A stretch of 64,000 nt of DNA from Dasyornis broadbenti (GCA_013397935.1 VZRN01006288.1:1369512-1433511); one strand, 5' to 3'. Counted from the stretch's first letter, positions 37,169-49,625 are shown. Notes: generated from the letters alone by a model not told the origin. A program made the numbers and translations.

Positions 37169-39680
37169 TTTTTTCTTGATACTTATCTAAGATTGGTCTG
37201 TTGCAAGCCTAATGTGCTGCCACTGCTGTGCTTGCCAGCGCTGCCTTGTCTGCTCCTCCTTCTCTGCCATCCCTCTGTGTTAATTTGGCATCCCACACCT
37301 TGCCCTGTGTCATTTGGAGAGGAGCCACCAGTTTGTCTTGCTTGTTCCCTGCTCGGGTGTGCAATGCTGATACCTCACACGTGGTCCTGGGACGCTCTGG
37401 AAAATCCCACCCGTGGCCCTCTGGGCTGCTCTGGGGACTGGAAGGGAAACACACGTGTGTGGCACTTGTGAAAGAAGGCACATTAAACTCGGAGGTGATG
37501 ACAGCTATGCCAAATTACCTGTTAAAATGAGCTCAGTAATTAGAACAAGAGAGTCAAATGAGGATAACGGGCCATCTAATAGCATAGGCAAGGCTGTAAT
37601 TACTGAATGGAAGCCCTTTAGAAACTTGCAGGGCTAAGAACCTGGGAGAACTGTTTAATAAACTTGGTGAAACCCTGTCAATTAACATATTTTTGAAGAC
37701 AGTTTAGTGCTCACTTCAGATAAAAGTAGTACCATCCTCAAGAGCTACTTAACGCTGGATTTTTCAGAGACATTTCTGGCATTGCTGTGTTTTCTCCAGG
37801 TCTGAAGTAGGATTTTGTAATGTGAGGGAAGACTCTTCCCTTGTGCTTTGTTCAAGTTAAGCAGGCTTAAGGCTGACTGAAGTATCCCAGGAACCAAGAT
37901 GATCCGGGAGCTTGGATTGCCCCACCGTCTTTGGAAATCCCAGCTGCTGTGCCTCCCACTGGGTATGAATTCAGACGCTTTGCAGATGGCATTAAATCAA
38001 AATTCTTGTGGTCGGCCCTCTCGGGTTTGGTTTGTCGGTGGCAGCGGTTCGTGTAAGGGCAGGAATAACTCGGATCCTCTGCATCCTGCCTGGCAGCAGC
38101 GCTCCCAGGGCTTCCTTGTCTTTGTTGCAGCCAAGGAAGAGAGCTGGGCACGCGCAGGGGTTGGTGTCGGCTCTCTCCAGCCTTTGCAAGAGCAGTGGCT
38201 GGTGGTCGATGTCCTGGACGGTTCCACATAAATCTTGGCTCAGCTTGGCTCTGAGTCCTCGGCTGCAGGGTTTGGTGGGCTCACCCTGGCAGCAACAGAT
38301 CCGGTACCTTCTGCCTGCTTTCTTTTGCAGTGGAAACAGTAAGGAAACGTGGAAATGGTGCCATTGGGGAGCCAGCATTCGCTGTGGTGGTTGGCATTGC
38401 CGAGCGCTGTTTGTATTGATTGGAGCAGAGGAAATTAAGAGCCTCCCACTGCTTTCACTGGAGGTTTTTCTGCATAAGGAGGCTTGAAGCAGAGGGGAGG
38501 GCCATTACAGCGTATAAACACTGCACAGGCTGGGGTCTAGAGGCATCTCACAGACTCATTGAAGTCTGAAATATTCTGTACTGACTGGCCAGGGGGCCAG
38601 CATGAAGCACGTCTCAGGATTGTGTCTCGTTGGCTTTGCAGTGCATGGCTGGGGAAGGAGCCTCCTCCTCCTCGTTGGGGTGATGAGGTGAGGAAGTAGG
38701 GCTGGATCCCTCCTCACTGGGCTTCATCTTAGGGGATCTTCCTCCAGTGCAAATTTCTCAAAAGTTCCTTATTCCTGGGCTTGTTCCTAAATCGGCCCAT
38801 ATCCCACAAAAGTCTGGTTTTTTGAGGGGTGGAAAATTATTTCTGTCTGTGAGGAAGCTGAAGCTGTGAGAGGATTGTTTGCACAGAAGAGAGGAATCCC
38901 ATTGCATAGAAATTGTCCTCATGGAGAATTTCATGGTGTTGCTTCTTTCTGCTCTATTCCATGCTCTGGCTTAGGTGTTGGCCTTGGCCACGGGCTCCGT
39001 CCTTGGCCGCTGGGACTGTTTCGTTCCCAGCTAGGAAATAGTTTCTTGTGTTTCCTGGCAAGAGTTCACAAGTGTGAAATGTAAGATTTGGGATGGGTTG
39101 TAGGAAGTTAATTTGATCACTTGGCAAGAGAGTGGGGTGATCCAGTTCTCATGTGTTTCTTTTCATCTGTGTAATTTTGTCTGGGAAGAAGAGAGTGGCA
39201 GCAAAGGAACTTGGCTCTCAGTGCTTTAACACATCCTTTATTGTCCTGGGGTTTAACATCTCTCTTTAAACATGATAGTCCTCAGCAGCCCTTAGAGACC
39301 CCAAATCCTGTTTAGACAAAGTAAGCCTTGATGAAGCTGGATGTTTCTGATTCAATAACGTGGCTGGGAGAGGGATGGTGTGAAAATGCTGGGAAAAGAC
39401 TAAAACACAGCCTCCTCTCACTCATGCTACAACAGTCCTACCCTTTAATGCAGGATTAATTGCTGGAATTCAAAAATTTGTGTTTATTTTAGTAAAAATG
39501 TGGATGTTGTTTGTCTGACATCTCCTGTGATGCTGCCAAACTCCTGGAAGGGGCAGCAGAGCCGCAGGTGTTCCCAGAAATGCCGTGAGGTGGGAGATGG
39601 GCTGCAGCCCTGGGGCCTCGTGGGTGATGTCAGAGCTGTGAGATCAGTGAGAGCTGGTGGTGATGAGGTGGGAATCAAAG
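37169..39680. other. Unique non-coding sequence
   Basis: No gene recognised outside the candidate conserved element at 37485-37750. 38290-38312 is an excellent polypyrimidine tract and CAG followed by an open frame to 38487 (GNSKETWKWCHW start), but no donor, domain or poly-A signal supports an exon. A perfect 6-bp inverted repeat, CTGGCC/GGCCAG, is at 38585-38600. Confidence 0.5.
37485..37750. promoter_or_regulatory. AT-rich block with inverted homeodomain sites, candidate conserved non-coding element
   Basis: TCAGTAATTA (37533-37542) and TAATTACTGA (37597-37606) are perfect 10-bp inverted repeats spaced 54 bases apart, each holding the homeodomain core TAATTA. CATCTAATAGC, GTTTAATAAAC and GTCAATTAACA add similar AT-rich sites. 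The block is free of repeats, and its texture differs from the GC-richer flanks. Together this is typical of vertebrate developmental enhancers, but conservation has not been tested. Confidence 0.3.
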
Positions 39681-39740
39681 ACTCACAGAATAGTTTGGGC
39701 TGGAAGGGACCTGCAAAGGTCATGTATTCCAACTCCCAAG
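39681..39740 (-). mobile_element. CR1 LINE 3' tail fragment (~60 bp)
   Basis: CTCACAGAATAGTTTGGGCT, GGAAGGGACC and GGTCATGTATTCCAACTCCC follow the antisense CR1 terminus for about 60 bases and then stop. It is one of the shortest copies in the window. Confidence 0.85.
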
Positions 39741-40155
39741 GGAGGGAAATGCTGGAGAAGGGTGTCAGTGAAGAAAGAAACCTTCCCTGGTCTTGGGAGA
39801 GGAAACACAGCCCCTGTGTGCTGGGTCAGGCAGGTAGGATGTGGTTGTGCACTCCTCCAGAGAAGGGAAGTTTTGAAATTAAACTGGAATTGCAAAAATG
39901 CATCTACATATTTGCAACAAAGCAAACCACCCAAGCTGGCTCTCATTTTCACATTAAAACGATGCCTTTGGTCTCAGTTCTAATTCTGCTGGCATGAAAA
40001 CTCATTTGCTGCTATAATTGAGAAAAGGTGGAGGAAAACATGTTTTCTTTTGCTTTGCCTTCTTGTGCATTCAACAACTTTGGGTACATACTCTGAGTTT
40101 TCTGCTGTGAACTTTGTTTCCCTTTAGTGAGGGATGAAGAGACAGGGGTGACACC
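39741..40155. other. Unique non-coding sequence
   Basis: Nothing recognised. A short spacer separates two CR1 copies of opposite orientation. A purine-rich stretch follows the first (GGAGGGAAATGCTGGAGAAG). Confidence 0.5.
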
Positions 40156-40288
40156 TGGGAGTGCTTAAAACTCATCTTGGGAACCAAGGCGCCGGGTTGG
40201 ATGGGGCTTAGAACAACCTGGTTTGGTGAAAGGGGGAGGAACTGGATGATCTTTAAGGTCCCTTCCACCTCAAACCATGATTCTGTGA
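40156..40288 (+). mobile_element. CR1 LINE 3' fragment
   Basis: TGGGAGTGCTTAAAACTCAT, CGGGTTGGATGGGGCTTAGA, CAACCTGGTTTGGTG, GGAACTGGATGATCTTTAAG, GTCCCTTCCACCTCAAACCA and TGATTCTGTGA give the plus-strand 3' end. The usual CAAGGCCAGGTTGG is replaced by a longer diverged stretch (about 40170-40200). A 193-codon minus-strand frame (40071-40652) crosses this copy and is not a gene. Confidence 0.92.
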
Positions 40289-43200
40289 AACTGAGGGTGG
40301 CTCTGCCCACGGAGCACAGGAGCATCCAATTTATTCTTTCTGCTTTGATGTGTGCAGAAGAAACTGCCCAAGCCTGTAGTGCACCAAAGCAAAAGAAAGG
40401 AAAATCCAGCTGCACGCAGTGCTGGGTGACCCAAAGGGCTGAAACCAGGGCAGGTCTCTGGGCTGTGCAGAGGGAGCAGCAGGGACTGGGCTCGGTGGCC
40501 TCAGCCATGGCCAGCCCCAGCCAGAAAATATAAAATACCGGCACACTAAGCCTCTTGTTTGCTCTAAGCTGTTTATTTTGCTGCTGAAGGGTTGTGTAAT
40601 CTGTTTGTCTGAGTGGAAGCAGCCAGGAAACCTCACACTCTGAAATTCCCACCTACCTGTGCCACACATATGTATCTGTTCATTTATATATCATTTACTA
40701 AGCATGTATTTACGAAATGCGTGTGTATTTACTGATGGGGAGCAGGGGGTGTTTGTCTTTGATAGCTCAGTGGGACACAAACCCCAGGTCCAAGGCCAGG
40801 TCAGCACAAAGCAGGAATACAAAAAGTGCTCTGGAAGGCTGGCTCACATCCATTATAATATTACTAAATACCATAATCCTGTGAGCCTTCGCCTCATAAT
40901 ACGATAATGAGTTATTAAAGCTAAGGAGGGTACTTTGGGGAGGGAGAGTTGGAGGTTTTGGGCCTTTTTTTTTTTTCCCTCCTTCCAGGGCTGAGCCGTT
41001 TCTCGTGGTCCTTCTCCATTCATAAGAGAACGGCTGCAGCAGTTTCAGAAGTGAGCAATTTTAAAGGCTATAAAAATGCCTGTTTCTGAACACAGTGTGC
41101 CTTTTCCAGACGAGATGAGCTGTTGTGCTCTGTTCCCTGAGCTACCAGCTCATTCCAGAGCCCTTAGCTCCTCTCCAGGAAAATACCCAAGGCATTAGCT
41201 AAGAAACAGCCGTGCACTACCAGAGCTGGAGAGCACAGCGTGGGCGATGAGAAAGGTGTTCCCAGGGCCACACGTGTGCTCTGCCCGCTGTCAGCGCACA
41301 GCAAAAGGATCTGCTCGAATTAAAATGTTGGAAGCATCTTGCAGCCACCTCCCTGTCTCAGGTCAAGGGCTGTGTGTGTTTCCAGGAAATCCCAGTGAGG
41401 AAACTGTGTCGTGCAAAGTGCCAGGACTGCGGAGGGAGAAGGAGCCAGTTCTTGCTTGCTTGGAAAATACAGCAAGAATGGAAAAAAAAAAAAAAAGGAA
41501 AAAAAGCAGAGGAGTGTGCCAGCCATAATTTGCAAGCTTGTTCACTTTGGTTTTGGGAGCACTTGGCAGCTCTGGGCTATATCCAAAGCAAAGGCAGACA
41601 CATAACCCTTCCACCCCAGAGTGGAGGGAAACCTGGACGCTTTTTCATTGTGAAATACCCATTATTTTACCTTCCTCTTCTCTGATCAAAAATAAACACC
41701 TTGCAAATTCAGGTCTGCTGCTGGGTTTTGCATTGCTTGGGGTTTCAAAACCCTTTGGATGAGGATGTGGCTGCATCCCTTGGTCCAGCAGCTGCCTCCT
41801 CCAGCCCGATGCTGCGGCACAAGGCACCGCTCTCCAAATACCATTGTCCAACAGCTCTAGAATGTGTATTATTAACCATCAGTGGCAAGCTGGAAGCTGA
41901 TAAAGATCTTTATTATTTTACAAGCACAATAATTACTACCTACAGTTGTTTTCCTATAGCTTAAGTGCTCTGTTTCTCCTTTGGATATACAGGATATACG
42001 CGTTCGTCCTCAGTTCCTTGACTATCACTGCAGAAACCAGGATTTCTCCCAGCACTCTGAATATCAAAGCTTCACCTTCAAGGAGCTATTTTTCTTCTCC
42101 CCCTAACAGTCAATGAAAAAGTCAAAGAAAGGGCGGAAGATGAGATTTGGCTTGATTTGCTCCAGCAGTTGTTAATTAAAGTACTGAAGGTTCCCTCTAC
42201 GTTGCTATCAGGGAGAAGACAGCGCATCGGGGCAGAGCTCTGGGGTGGGGAGACATCACAGAAGGACACCTGTACCCAAATCAGGAGGGTTGTCAGATGT
42301 GGCAGCATGTGTGTACCACCTTCCCAGGAAATTTGTGTGCTCCTCTTGGAGTGGGGGATCTTTCCAGAGGAAAGCGATGGACGAATGATAAAGTCATCAG
42401 TCTAAGTCTGGCTGCAAAGCCATCGGTGGGAGCTGGCTAAAAGCAAGGCGCTGTTCTCCGTAACAAAAATCTTAATATTAATATAAAAATATTATAAGTG
42501 TGAATACACAGTGAAAGCAGCGATTTCCAGGTGAAGCTGCACAGATGCATCACTGGCACAGGAGAGCAGTGGTGTGTGGGTGTAGGAATGGCAGTACTTG
42601 GAGCGTGTGGGCAGGAACGTGGGAGGGAGAAAGAGAGATAAATCCAGGGCTTTGTCCATGGCTGGGCTGTGGAAAGGGCATTCCTGGACATCATTTTTGA
42701 AATGTTTGTGCTTTGACCTGCCTCTTCTGATAAGGGGAGCGAAGAATAAAAGGATTTATCCAGATGTGCAGTGGCCATCCCACCTGACAGCACATCTGGG
42801 GCAGGGATGCACAGCGTGGTTGGCACCTCCAGTTCCCCCACTCTGGGTGGCCATGAGGTCCCTTTTGTGGTCGCAGGTTCTCTGCCATCACCTTGCCACG
42901 TGTCCTGGCACTTTGGGCAGGCACGGAGAACCTGCCTGGGGCACAGTGGGGCTGGAGGGAAGGTGGCAGAGCCCATGCCACGGGGACGATTGAAGGGGAC
43001 AGGAGGTTTGCAGAGGGTGGCACAAGGATGAAGATGCGATGCTTGTGTTGGGACAGGGAAACACTTCCCCATCGTGCCAATTCTTCCCTTTTTTTGTTTT
43101 TTATTGGAATACCAGTATGTTCTGGATTTTATCGGGTTTTATTGCAGGTGATGTGTAAAGGACTCCCCGCTGGTGTAAATATTGACAGTACAGAGACTTC

Positions 43201-44282
43201 TCTACCATGGGAATGCACCTCAGCTGCTCCCAAGGCGCAGGGACACGGTGGAAACCAAAGGGTGGGTGCAAAGGGCTGAAAAAGGTGATCAGCTCCCTGG
43301 TTTGGTGCAGCTGAGCTACTCCTTCCAGCTTTCCTGGCTCTGCTTCCCACGGCAAAGCCGCTTGCTGGGCATCACCCACATTGGTCCCACCAGCAGTGCC
43401 TTGTCCAGCATCGCTGCAAGGCACCATCACCATCCAGGTGACACTTCAGGCTCCCATTCCAGCTGAATACCGACATAAATACAGCGTGAGTGCGTTTTTC
43501 CCTCTGGATCTCAGCAGCGTGGTCTGAGCCATTATAGCTGGCAAATGAGCAGATCAGAGTTCCCCCGTGGTAATGTATCTCTATCAATTTATTTCTCATT
43601 AAAAATCTTACGCGCTACAATAAAGCCGATAGTGAGAAAACAGTGGAGCTTTATAACCTGTTAAATCAGGTCTCTGCTTCTACACAGAACCACCCTAGGC
43701 TGGCGTCGGGGTTTAGAGGGAAACCAGATCAATCCAGCGTCCCCCATCCTGCAGCTGCGCGGGCCTGGGTGCTGAGTAAGGGGGTAAATCATTGCCTTTC
43801 AGTGATTCTTGCTAAAGAGTTTGGCGAGGGGAGAGGGATCGATCTCTGGATGAGCTGCGTTACAGACAGCTTCTTTTTTTTTTTTTTTTTTCTCCCAATC
43901 TTCCGTGCAGATAAAAAACCAAAGAGGTTTGGGTTTGATGGAAGCTATAGCGAAAATCTTTTTAATTAACAGCGGATTAGAACCGGAGCCATGTTTTAGC
44001 TGGAATGGCGGATGCCTGTTTTTTCTGGGCAGCCAGACAGGCTCCTAATTATCACTTGGTGAAGGCAGGAGGGTGCAGGATGGGGTTTGTCCCCCATCCC
44101 ATCCCATCCCTTTCCAGCTCTGGATTTACCCCTTCCAGCATTTGCTCTGCTTGTGCTGAAGAGAATTTTTTCCCCCTTTTTTTACCTGGATCAAATCTCA
44201 TTCACTGCCAGCTAAAGTTCACTTGTGCCCTTTACTTTTGGGAAGGGCTTTGCTGGGGCTTTGCTCTCTGTAACTCCCTGAC
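40289..44282. other. Unique non-coding sequence with AT-rich candidate elements
   Basis: No gene recognised. AT-rich CNE-like blocks: 40,840-40,930, 41,850-41,970 and 43,480-43,670. A poly-purine A-run is at 41479-41516, an 18-T run at 43874-43891, and (CATCC)3 at about 44095-44110. The 211-codon minus-strand frame at 42437-43072 is the longest uninterrupted one without a repeat; its Pro/Ser/Cys-rich translation shows no domain and is overlapped by frames in four other phases, so I reject it as coding. Confidence 0.5.
43480..43670. promoter_or_regulatory. AT-rich block, candidate conserved non-coding element
   Basis: The block contains CATTATAGCTGG, GTAATGTATC, CAATTTATTTCTCATTAAAA, TCTTACGCGCTACAATAAAG and GATAGTGAG, with isolated CpGs (ACGCGC, CCGATAG) retained in an AT-rich setting. 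CpG retention in AT-rich unique DNA can reflect constraint. No conservation test was possible. Confidence 0.2.
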
Positions 44283-44586
44283 AGGAAGTTCCAGGCAGCT
44301 GGGGGTCAGTCTCTTCTTCCAGGTAACCAGTGATAGGACAAGAGGAAACGACCTCAAGTTGCACCAGGGTTTAGGTTGGATATTGGGGAAAATCTCTTTA
44401 TCAGAAGGGTTATCCAGCCCTGGCACAGCTACCCAGGTCTTTGGTGGAGTCCCCATCCCATGGAGATCTAAAATACAGCAGATGCGGCTCTTGGGGACGT
44501 GGTTTAGTGGTGGTCTGGTAGTGCTGGGTGAGTGGTTGGGCTGGGTGATCTTCAAGGGCTTTTCCAGCTGAAATGATTCCATTCCC
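44283..44586 (+). mobile_element. CR1 LINE 3' fragment, longest copy (~300 bp)
   Basis: AGGAAGTTCCAGGCAGCTGG, GTGATAGGACAAGAGGAAAC, GACCTCAAGTTGCACCAGGG, GTTTAGGTTGGATATTGGGG, CAGAAGGGTTATCCAGCCCT, GGCACAGCTACCCAG, GGAGTCCCCATCCCATGGAG, GCTCTTGGGGACGTGG, TGGTAGTGCTGGGTGAGTGG and TTTTCCAGCTGAAATGATTC follow the same subfamily as the copy at 26718. It is 5'-truncated, with the tail ending in CCATTCCC instead of the canonical octamers. Confidence 0.93.
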
Positions 44587-47500
44587 TGTGTCTCCCCGTC
44601 GGGGCTCAGGGCAGGAGCAGGGTGCCCTGGCTGCAGGAGGGTCAGAGGTGCCGGGTGCCAGTGCTGAACGTCCCCACTGCGTCCGCTCCCCGCCATCCAT
44701 TGGGCTCTGTCACGTCTGGGGGCTCTCGCCACGCTCCCGCCTCGCTCTAAGTGCAAAGGAAGGGAGAAAAATCAATTTCCATCAGCTGAACAGTGCCCTT
44801 TGATTTATTGCCAGTGGTGGAAGAAATTCTTTATCTCCTCCTGGAAGGGATTGCTTTGGTGTTTGTTATTAGGGAGCACTTCTGGAACATCCCCCTTCCT
44901 CCAAACCCTGGTATTTTGATAACCTTTACCAGCTCGAGGACATCTGGACCACAGAAATGATCTCCCAGTGTGCAGCGAGAGGGGGCAGGTGTTAACCTGG
45001 TCTGCTGGGGTGGTCAGCAAAGGTCCAGCTCTTCCCCATGGCTCGTGCTGCCTTTGGCGCTGCATTCCCCCCGCAGGTGAAATTACTCATAGTCCTAAGA
45101 TTTCAGAGTCTGTTCTTGCACCTGGCTGGGGTTATTTAGTGCGGCTTTTTGGCCTGCGAATTGAAAACAGCGTCCCTGTGCAAACAGAGGGGTTGCCTTG
45201 CTCCTCCTCACCTTGCAGCAGCAGTCACCTCTCCCATCACTGTGAGCCGTTGTGCTGCTGCAGAGAAAAGATGGAAACGCCCTGATCTACACCCTTGAAG
45301 GCTTCCCCAATCCTTCATCTTCCAGCTGAGCTCCCGAGCAGAAGCAGGAGATGGGCACACCAGAAATCAGCATGGTTGCGGGGCGATGCTTTAATTACGT
45401 GTAATTGCTAGAGCAGGATGGTGGCCAAATGAGCAGGTGCAGGTGCACAACTGGCTGGGTGTGTTGGCAGCGAGTGTCAGCTGATAACACTGACAGTGTG
45501 ATTTTAAAGCTGATTTTGCTTTTCTGCCCAAAAAATCCCTTCGCTTTTTTGAGGCCTGAGGTTGCTTCTGGTCTCAGTTCAAGACCAGCAGTGGTGGGAG
45601 ATGAGTGGCCATGGCTTGGTCTCCTCAGTGGAAACACAAAGTGAATTCTCTGTGCTGAAGTTGCTCCAATCCCCTTTCCTACAGGGTGACTGATTTACAG
45701 GTGGTTTTGTACACGGGCGATACCAGGACTGTTTGATTTAGGGAAGATGGAGAAAATTCAGACCATCTCAATCCCACTTAGTGTCAAAATCAGCTTGTCT
45801 CCCCTTTTAGTTACTCTGATAACATTTATTTGCGCAGCTTCCTAGGACACTGAGGTTTTGCATCATCCACAATCCATCAGTTTAATTCCCTCTTCAAAGC
45901 AGTGATCATGAGTCTTAAAATTGAAAAAAAAGCCAGCAGCCTGACAGGCAGCAGGGAACTTGTTTCCAGCCTCAGGCAATGCAGCCGCAGGCACGAAGTT
46001 CTCCGGGAGGAGGACTACCTGGGGTGGTTGTGCCACACCCACAGTCCTAGGTTTTGGGGGCAAATCCAAGTTTTTTGGAGCAGAAGCTCAGTGCAAATGA
46101 ACTTCAGAGCTTTGTGAACAAAGAGAATTTTGTTATAAACCACCTGTGGGTGGATTTTGCATATCTGGAGGTGATATCGACCCTGTCTGGGCTTAGCTGG
46201 AGCTCCTGATTTCCAGCAACTGCTTTGAATACCTTCCCTGGGGTCTTCCCTCCTTGGTTGTTAGCAGGTAACAGGGAAAGTGGGAACACTGAAAGGGAAG
46301 GCTGGGTTTTGGAAGACCTGGGTGGCAGAGGATGCTGCCCACAGCGAGAGAAGTGAGCAGAACTGCTTGAGTGCTCCCCTCTCCTCTGTAATTGACAGCC
46401 AGGGGTCAGCTCAAGGTAGGTTTGTGACAAAATCTCAATGTTTTATGAGTGAGGCACTCGAGATTTTTAATAGAGTTGCCAGTGAAGATAAATGGAACAC
46501 AAGGGTGGTGACCCCAGGGGGGCCTGAGCATCAGTCAGGGTTGTGGTGGGGAGTAAACTCAGGAATCTGAGGCTGGTGTTAGTTTGGGTTGGATTCCGGT
46601 TTTAGGGTGAAGGTAGCTCAATTTAAACCATTGCAGTTGATTTAATCCAGATTTCTTTTGTGTGATTTTTGTGCGCTTTTTGGTCTCGAGGAGCCTGTAT
46701 TGTGGTCTCAGTTGTTTCACTGGTGCCTTCATTCCCTGTGCATGAAATGTGCCGAATCCTGCTGTGGTAACCGTATAGAAAACCCCAAAAAAGTAAAATT
46801 CAAAGGGGAAAAAGGCCAGAAGAGTCCACTGGACTTGTGCAGAGCTTGGCCAAGGACCAGAACATATCAAATGTGCTGCAGGGCAAGTTTTTTTCTGCAG
46901 GATTTTACAATGCTAAGGCAATTACTGAGCTGAACGGCGTTCCTTAAGAAGATTATAATTCTGCCTCCGGTGCGGACCAAGGGCATCCCAGTCGGGCTGC
47001 AGCAGCTCTCTGGTGTATTGGAATCCAACCAGGTCGTTAGTGGTGTTGCAGCATTAATTACTCTGAAAGCAAAAGGTTAATTTGAAGTTTTGTGGGTTGC
47101 AGAAGGTACTGGGGGGAGCGAAGCCTTTCATTTCGTGCCATGGTGTAGATGAAACAGGGAAATGTGTTTTTGCGGGAATGGTTGGTGGAAATGGTTGGAT
47201 GTGCTGGGTGCAAGGAGAAGCAGGGGCTGTGAGGCTCGCTGCTTTCTGGAGGATAAAATAAAAGCAAAACTCTGTATTTCTTGTATTGATTTTCCTAGTG
47301 TATCCTGCATTTTTAAAAAAAGAGGCAGGAAGGATGGAGACTTGTCAAAATGAATTATTAAGTCATACTTCACACTTCCTTCCAGTCTGAGGAAGCAAAG
47401 CATGTCCTTTGCTATGATACAGCCACTTTTTTATCTCTTTTTTTGTTCCAAGGAAAGCATTTCCAACCAGTGGGCATCCAGTTATTGCTCCGCAGCAACT

Positions 47501-49494
47501 CAGGAACTTCAGCTTTCTGCCAAAAATCTTCAGAGAACAGTCAGAATCAATAGATAGTGTTTGTTTATTTTGATACAGCAAAGCAAGAGGCGAAGAAATA
47601 ATCAGACAGGTAAGGGAGAACAGGAGCTTTGGCAGATTTTGTTTATATAGAGTTGTATGGCTTGTTTTGGAAAAAATAAAATGAAAGTGCCCATCAGATT
47701 GGATTCAGATTTCCAGCACGGATTCCAAAGGCACACGATGCTCCCGAGCACAAAGACTGCCTTTCACACGCGGCTCAAAGGGAAGATTTGTGCCTTTCTT
47801 GCCAGCACTCCCCAGAGGATATTTGAGTTATCACCATTCCCACCTGCCAGTTCCGGACCTGCAGAGGTGGTGGGCACTGGGGAGAAAACCCAGAGCGGGG
47901 CAGAAACCCTGGGGGCCTGGACCAAGGTGTTTTGCCCAGGGTGGTGACTGCCTGTGCGAAATGCTGCCCAAAACTCAGCCCTGCTTGCTGGGTGCAGGAG
48001 GAGCTGCCGTGGCTCCATCACAGGCTCTTGGGATGGTCCTGTGGCTTATCCTGACACAGAGACCCCAAAACCTACAGCCCCTAAAACCAGCACCCCCAGA
48101 AACCCAGTGCTGGTGAGAGCCAGCTTGGGGAGAGGGCAAAGACCTCTACGCTATGGAGCATCCATCTGGCCATGGTGTAATTAAAGCTGGCCGAATGAAT
48201 CAAGAAATAAAAATATCCCATAAATTCAGCTCTTTTTGTGTGTGCGTGTGGTGTGTGAATTAATCACAACCCCATTCAGGTTTCTGGCTGCTCATCCACT
48301 CCTAGCCCAGGTCGATAACTCCTGGCCCAGAGGATAATTCCCAAACCATCCGTGTCAGCGCTGATTTCCCGTGGGGGCTCTGTCCCACCCCGGGTTTACC
48401 GTGTTTGTTCCCTGGTCAGAGGGAGGGAGGAGCAAACAGCAGGTGCCTCTGGATGTGAATAAAGCTATTGATCAAAATATTACAGCCTGGAGGAGGTGAT
48501 GGAGAGCTGTGCATCCTCCCCTGAGCATCAGGTGCCCGGCGGGGCTGGGATTGGCTGCTGGGATAAAATGGGAATGTGCCCCACCAGGTGCTGCTTTAAC
48601 GCCACGTGTCCCTCCCGTTCAGCAAAGGAAGGGGAGAATCTCCCCAAATCCCTTACAGTTATTAAAACAGGAGTTTGTGCCCAGGTTGGAGCTAAGTTTA
48701 AACATCTCTTGATGCTTTTGGGAAAGCTGCCCTTTAAAAGCTGATTTTTTTTTTTTTAATTCCCACTGCTCCAGCCCGTTGTTTTTAATACCAACTTGCC
48801 TGAGGAGCATTAACCTGCAGAGCAGAGAGGAGCACACAGGATTCATTTTCACCTGGATATACCAGGCATGCAGGAATTATCACCAATTAAAATGTATTTG
48901 ACATGGTAGAAGCCAAACACATGCCTTGGCACGTTCTTTCCCTGTATTATCAGAGAGGTTCATGGAATTAAAATGGCTTGAGAGTGCAGGAAAGAACTTT
49001 GGGAGGGTCTGCAGCCCCAAGAGCCGCATCTCCTCATCTTACAACCTCAAAAAGGGAAGAATCACCCCAAATCTGAGGCGATGGTGTGTTTGTTGGCAGG
49101 GATTTGCAGCATCCACCACTGGAGCCCTGGGCGGCTCCAAGAACTGCGGCTCCGTCCGTGGGTCTGGGGTGCTGCCACATCTCCCTCGTGGGTCGTCCCT
49201 TGGTTTAGAGGTTTATCCCACACCAGGACAGGGCCGAGGGCTTGTGTGGAGCAGGAGGAAGTGCAGGGGGTTTTGTTGTATAATTTCAAAGAGGCTTCGT
49301 AGATTGTGATCTCTGATGCTCACCCGGATAAAGAGGGGGAGAAAAAAGGAGAAGCCTGAACTCCCAGCTCAGACAGGGAAGGGTTGGAGGTGCCCAAATG
49401 GGAATTCCCTGCCCGCATATTCTGCATATTCCACGCATTGCAGAGCTGGGCCTGCTGGTGATGGTCAGTGGTTGCCAGCCCTGGGATTAGAACC
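44587..49494. other. Unique non-coding sequence
   Basis: No gene recognised in 4.9 kb. 46,560-46,930 and 47,240-47,660 are AT-richer. Position 47579-47609 is a 31-base exon-like segment between TTTATTTTGATACAG and CAG/GTAAGG, noted as a finding. Frames up to 127 codons (48926-49309) carry no motif. GTGTGTGCGTGTGGTGTGTG at 48238-48257 is a degraded GT run. Confidence 0.5.
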
Positions 49495-49625
49495 TGGGGT
49501 ATTTAAGTGTCTAACGACACCAATAAACTCCAGCTGGGATTTAGGAAGGTGGTGGTGTTCAAAGGGACTCTCAGTGGGATTTAGGCACCTAAACGGCTTA
49601 GGTGCTCCTGAAAATCCTGCTTAAT
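49495..49625 (+). repeat. Candidate ancient sauropsid dispersed repeat (TTAGGCACCTAA type)
   Basis: AGTGGGATTTAGGCACCTAA (49573-49592) followed by CGGCTTAGGTGCTCCTGAAA closely resembles a motif family I recall from turtle and bird genomes, with a TTAGGCACCTAA near-palindrome, repeated TTAGGTGC and TGAAAATC. Upstream GTATTTAAGTGTCTAA (49499-49514) and GCTGGGATTTAGGAAGG (49534-49550) look like diverged units of the same. The family name is not certain and a library search would be needed. Confidence 0.45.

Noticed and set aside
38290..38487. Strong acceptor followed by an open frame
   Set aside because: No usable donor or poly-A signal follows and the peptide matches nothing I know.
38585..38600. 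CCAGGGGGCCAG as a CTCF site
   Set aside because: Only the G-rich core agrees; the rest departs from the CTCF consensus and is explained by a simple inverted repeat.
42437..43072. 211-codon minus-strand open frame
   Set aside because: No domain, signal or coherent composition; overlapped by long frames in several other phases, as expected in GC-richer stop-poor DNA; no splice sites place it in a gene.
44973..44992. CAGCGAGAGGGGGCAGGTG as a CTCF site
   Set aside because: It needs inserted bases to align with the consensus, so it cannot be claimed.
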